Source: Dipylidium caninum (Eukaryota > Platyhelminthes > Cestoda > Cyclophyllidea > Dipylidiidae). Taken from it: a DNA stretch of 64,000 bases. Location: assembly GCA_017562135.1 (NCBI GenBank), contig QEYB01001296.1:124001-188000 (forward strand), read 5' to 3'. Position numbers and translations under genes: made by a program. Below, piece by piece: positions 60,101 to 64,000 of the stretch. A model generated the notes under the pieces. That model made no database searches. It was not told where the DNA came from and saw nothing but the letters and a program-made list of their open reading frames with translations. Each line of letters opens with the position of its first letter. The stretch's first letter is position 1.

Positions 60101-63100
60101 CCTGGGTGAACCGGAAGACCCGCAGGCCGGTTCAAAGGGCTACCTTAAAGTCGCCATTGTCATTCTGGGTCCGGGCGACGAATCACCGGTACGCAGTCCA
60201 CTTTGCTCACAGGCCTATTGCGTGGTGAAGTGACATTTGGAGACCTTGCACCGCCCCCCTTAATTAGACCACCTTGCAGCGCCGTTGTTCCAAACAGCGG
60301 CGCTGCTACGGCGGGTCACTCTGGCCTTAGGCACTTTGGTGATTTAAGCCAGTGAACCAGACCTTGGTGTCGAGGTCTAGTGAGGCGCTGGTAATTCTTT
60401 CTGCTGACACAATAGTCAAAACTTTAGGAATTTACATACTCGAGGTAACACTTACTTTAAACATACTCTAAGGACTGTTACATTGCAGGACCTCAAAGCC
60501 AAGGAGAGTTCTGAGGATGACGACATTGAATCGTAAGTCTGCACCAAGTGCCCACTAATTTTTAGTTTGCTCAGTCCAAACGGCCGTTTTTACGTGACCG
60601 CTGTAGAAAAGTTTCACACTTATATTAATTTGCAATTTTTCGTGCGTGTTCGCGAGGTAGATTGTGCTCTAACCGTTCATTCTCTACATGCCGGACGAGT
60701 TGTCGCCTTCTTATGACTCGGTTTTGCACACCTTAGAAATATTCTACGACCTGCTGGTGTGCAGCTGCGTCCGGCGTTAGTGCACTTCTTGTTGTACACA
60801 GGAGAGGACTATCCGAGAAGTAAGTTCCTCTTTTTGCGTCGCGACTCATGACACCTTTCGTGGAAGTCGCATCGCCGACTTGAAAGTGCTTCGGAGTTCC
60901 ACTTTCAATCCCCTTCCATGCGACTTGACGAGAGTGCAGTCCTTTGCCCATTAGTTATAATTTGGATCACCTCTGATGGGCTGTTAATTTGTTACGCCTG
61001 GCGGGTGTATCGCTACTGTAAACTGTCAGCGCACACCTTTTTGGCCAGTCAATGGTAGCAATCGGTAATGTTCGACGTCAAAGAAATTCTCTTCCCCCTA
61101 AAATGGTTAGGATGGTAATGTGTCAAGTCCACTACTTCTATTTCCACTCCACTGGCTAGTCGCATTGTGACGTGTGGCACATGCAACGATTATAACGGAG
61201 CTAAATCTTATTCGTTTTGCCCGTCCATGTGCAGATAACCTGCCTCAAGAATCGGGAGGGACTTGCTCAATGACTTTTTTCCACTTTAGTGGACAGTAAC
61301 ACTTTCGCAGGTGTGAAGAAGTTCTTCAGCAGCTCTAAAGGTGATAGAGAATTTGTCGATCCCTACGCTCTGGTGAAATTCGCGGGAAAGGAGGCAAGTT
61401 TAATGCCCAGTCTACTCATTGAGCATCCAGAAGTGCTTACGATAAATTGTCTAAGCGGACTGTCGAAAAGACATTTCCATTTATCAGTCCTCACCAGCTT
61501 GCGATTGACAATCCCTAAATCGCCTATGTGTCCTAGTGTGTGCTTATGCATCGTAATTTATCTCCTACCTTTCAAGTTATTTACTTCGAGTTGCTGGTGT
61601 TGTCTTTGCTGCCATTTAAATCCATCTCTAGGACAAAACAGGAGTGTAATTCTCTAGGTCTATAAGATCCGATTAACCATCGCTCTGCACATTACGCGGA
61701 CGTTCAGCCTCCGAGTGTGATAGGCGAGTATTCAACCCAGGTTAGAGGGAATACAGTTAGTTCACAATGCCCGGTTCGACCCACCCTGGCGGTGATTAGG
61801 CAACCGACAGCAGTCTTGATGGAAAAGGTAATAAAGCCCCAGTGTTTCACCCCACCGCCTGTGGTTTATGAGACCCAGCGACAGACGTGCAGGCGGGCCG
61901 CCGCTCGTTCCGCCCCGGAGTGGAAAAAGGCACATCGAGAGAGGCGAGAATGATTGCTGGACCCCGTGGCAGCAAGGAAAGCAGGTCCTAAATTGCCCCT
62001 CACCCACGAATTATCTCACATAACCCGCGGGAGTGGAACTGTGATGTATTTGTTCTTTGACTTCCATTAATGAGTTGCGTTTGTGTGGATTAATCATAGT
62101 GAAGTACGCGGAAAGGTGATAGGATTATTATGCTGAACTGGGAGGCCAATAGAATGGTGGAAGGCTCTCCAAGTACCTGGAACATTGGCAAAGTTCTTCT
62201 TGTGCCACGCCTGGCCTTGTGTTTTCCCTCTGACATCCCATGGAACGGTTTACACCACACCGGACATTCTTTCGGAGTGAAAATCAGTTTGCCTTCGTAT
62301 TACCCATTTGTGTAGTAGATGTGCTCGTAGCTTGATGTGTAGCTTCTTTCTATGGCAGATCTTGTTTATGTTTACCCAACACAAATCTCACGGGGCATAA
62401 ATCTGGTTTCAGGTGAAGTCCTCAACTAAAGAAGGCACTGACCACCCTGAGTGGTATGAGGAACTGAAACTCGCTGTTCAGGTAAACCAGTCCGTACATA
62501 AGGCGCCATGCAACTTTACTGTATGCACGCGTAGGAGAGAGGTGGTGGGCCTCGGATGCAAAGCTGGGAGCTAAAATATATGCACCTTGAACATCACCTC
62601 CACCATTTTAACAGTACGATTCCATTAATAATTTCTGTAGTTCCCATCGATGTGTGACAAGTTGACAATAACCGTCTACGACTGGTATGTTCCACCATCC
62701 CCTTATCAGGTGTCCCTCTTTCGCTTGCATTAAAACAGATCATCCGTGTACTGGCGGTTGCGAAAGGCAGATAAAGCACGCTTACCACCACAACGACTCT
62801 GCTCTGACCATCTCACTTTATAGCTTAGGAGCAGGGGCCCATATGGGCAGCTCCGGCACCCTCGCACCGCAGCCTCTCCTCACTGCCTCTCCCCAAATAA
62901 CACGTCATAGGACCGCTGTAATGAGTGGTCACAGCCATTGCCTCTTAACGCACGTTGGACACTTAAGGGTGATGCCCACCTTTTGACACTTGACTGTCAG
63001 ACACGGGGAGTGGTGCGTTGACACGTGAACCCTCAGTGTCTCTGCGTGCCGCACCCTCATTGGAGTTAAATCTTGAACAACATGTTTTAGGGATCGTATG

Positions 63101-63173
63101 AGCAAAAATGATGCAATCGCGACTGAATTCATCAAGATCGCCGACATCTCTGCCCTGAGAGATGGCGATGACG
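51171..63173 (+). CDS. Ferlin (dysferlin/myoferlin-type), 5' 13 exons; runs off the window
   Basis: Exons: 51171-51261, 51686-51741, 51780-51871, 52033-52135, 53118-53184, 55914-56056, 59795-60188, 60489-60532, 60737-60819, 61290-61393, 62413-62481, 62641-62684, 63091-63173. About 457 aa are covered. C2A (MLRIQVERATNL, GKSDPYCRIEF, LDPEWNE, VFDHDDVSVDKFMGK) keeps acidic calcium-loop residues. A Gly/Ala-rich linker (AGQGGAGEGGEAVPAAAG) follows, then C2B (RVRIHEARQLPGANISPLCK, MHKWLLLGEPEDPQAGSKGY). FerI start (ILRPAGVQLRP) and the C2C start (VDPYALVKFAGKE, DHPEWYEEL, YDWDRMSKNDA) come next. Ferlins are large tail-anchored C2 proteins for calcium-dependent membrane fusion and repair. Exon 7 carries one extra A at 60004-60008 that breaks the frame. 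Intron 10 has a GC donor. The 3' exons lie outside or could not be resolved. Confidence 0.94.
53185..55913. other. Ferlin intron 5
   Basis: A 2.7-kb intron in which base composition rises from AT-rich to nearly balanced GC. It contains several unrelated short ORFs on both strands (for example 54856-55146 and 55008-55331). These may be remnants of interspersed elements, but no family, terminal repeat or coding domain is recognisable. Confidence 0.5.
56057..59794. other. Ferlin intron 6 (largest intron in the window)
   Basis: A 3.7-kb GC-richer intron with many short overlapping ORFs on both strands (such as 57564-57929 + and 57980-58285 -). None shows a domain, so they look like chance ORFs of GC-rich sequence or decayed repeats. 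Confidence 0.5.
60004..60008 (+). other. One-base frameshift in ferlin C2B (run of five A)
   Basis: The frame reads VYNSRK up to this A run. The conserved continuation LRSDAFIGSFEL is in the +1 frame. Removing one A rejoins them and makes the exon 393 nt (131 codons), in phase with both neighbours. No intron signals exist here. It is either a sequence error or a real lesion. Confidence 0.85.
61394..62412 (+). other. GC-AG intron (ferlin intron 10)
   Basis: The exon ends GGAAAGGAG and the intron starts GCAAGT, a perfect match to a GT donor except for the C. The acceptor is TTTCAG at 62412. The join gives VKFAGKE then VKSSTKEGTDHPEW, which aligns with the C2C domain of other ferlins. This intron also holds a GC-rich patch (about 61660-61990). 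Confidence 0.8.
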
Positions 63174-64000
63174 GTTAGTTTAATCCCCGAAAGCCGTAGA
63201 GTGGATGTAGCTAATTCTCATGTCTTGTGCTTATAACCACTGTGCACGCGTGCTTCCGCTCACCCATGAGCAACATGGTACCCTGAAATTCCCTTGCACC
63301 AATCTCACAAACGCTACTTCAACTGCGTGAAACATCATTCTTACCACGGTTTCCTAGTGTCGCACTGAAGCGATCAGGGCGCTCAGAGGTCGTCACTCGA
63401 CGTCTCCAGTTGTGCCAGAGCCTGCTGACCCAGACTCTTCTTAAGGCTCACGTGAATCTGGAATTTTCCTCATGCCCAAATATCCTTAAGTGGCTTCATG
63501 GGTAGCGGTGGGACTAATCGCTTTCATCTGCTGAATGTTCTTGTGGCGTATGCAGGGACAGAGTGAGTCCGGACGATCCCATTGGGCGTCATTCCTTGCG
63601 CATGTCTGCTCCCGTGCCTAGACGAGGTGACAATGGTAAGCGAGAATGTGGGCATGAGCAAATGGTGTGGTTTTACAACACACAGAATCAACGCGCGTTC
63701 CATCACACGTACATCGTCTGGGAGAAGAGCTGGGTAAGTGGGAAATCACCAGCGCATCCAGTGTCGTCAAATCACTCCATTTCTCTTCGTTTCGGCTGAG
63801 CTGAAACGAGGTCTTCTGGCCATGACACCTGTCCTAGGCATGGCGAGTGTTCCCCGCCCCTCCATTACCACTTTTACCGCCGTTGTAGAAGTTAGTATGG
63901 TGGGAGGAGAAGCCCAGCGAAAGACTCACAACAGAAGCTATGTGAAATGAAAACCCATTGTCACAATGAGACTGATGTTGGCACAAACTTGGGGTATTTC
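63174..64000. other. Ferlin intron 13 and unresolved 3' part
   Basis: The next conserved ferlin block (around GFLPTFGPCY) is not visible before the window ends. A 14-nt segment at 63622-63635, flanked by AG and GTAAGC, would keep phase but has no conserved content, so I do not add it as an exon. Confidence 0.5.

Noticed and set aside
61768..61780. B-box-like GGTTCGACCC in ferlin intron 10
   Set aside because: It could be a tRNA-derived SINE, but I found no convincing A box, tail or second copy.
63622..63635. Possible 14-nt ferlin micro-exon
   Set aside because: Splice-like flanks and phase fit, but there is no conserved sequence to support it and such short matches occur by chance.

Overview
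This window is nuclear DNA of a flatworm, most likely a tapeworm (Cestoda). The evidence is indirect. The genes are animal genes split into many exons. Several introns are only 28-38 bp long, mixed with introns of kilobases. One gene appears to lack its own start codon, as expected if a flatworm spliced leader supplies the AUG. The species cannot be named from the sequence; the long introns and sparse genes would suit a large diphyllobothriid-type genome, which is inference. I rebuilt the exons by hand from GT-AG (or GC-AG) sites, reading-frame phase and remembered family sequences. In every multi-exon model except the ferlin the exon lengths sum to an exact multiple of three.

Layout, left to right. 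2.0-3.1 kb (-): an intronless CaMK-type protein kinase. 4.8-9.0 kb (-): the prenylated SNARE YKT6 in six exons. 10.3-11.4 kb (+): an intronless pseudokinase that has lost the catalytic aspartate. 13.4-25.2 kb (+): the complete 19-exon scaffold CASK. 25.4-25.7 kb (-): a small ORF of unknown function. 26.0-27.6 kb (-): a six-exon gene I do not recognise, coding a basic protein with an acidic tail. 29.1-35.1 kb (+): the GHKL ATPase MORC2 in 20 exons. 36.6-40.2 kb (-): an apparent two-gene unit of the JmjC protein HSPBAP1 and the deubiquitinase YOD1/OTU1, 77 nt apart. 42.1-43.5 kb (-): the Hsp70 exchange factor HSPBP1/FES1. 45.7-48.7 kb (-): nicalin (NCLN). 51.2 kb to the right edge (+): the first 13 exons of a ferlin (C2A, C2B, start of C2C). 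The ferlin runs off the window and carries a one-base frameshift in C2B.

Functional themes, by family knowledge: membrane traffic and repair (YKT6, ferlin), ER and protein quality control (NCLN, YOD1, HSPBP1, HSPBAP1), cell-junction and synaptic scaffolding (CASK), chromatin silencing (MORC2), and two kinase-fold genes. Apart from HSPBAP1-YOD1 I see no evidence of co-transcription. The most interesting points are the YOD1 start-codon question (spliced-leader AUG or in-frame fusion to HSPBAP1), the intronless pseudokinase, the very small 5' introns of MORC2, two GC-AG introns, the unrecognised six-exon gene, and the ferlin frameshift.
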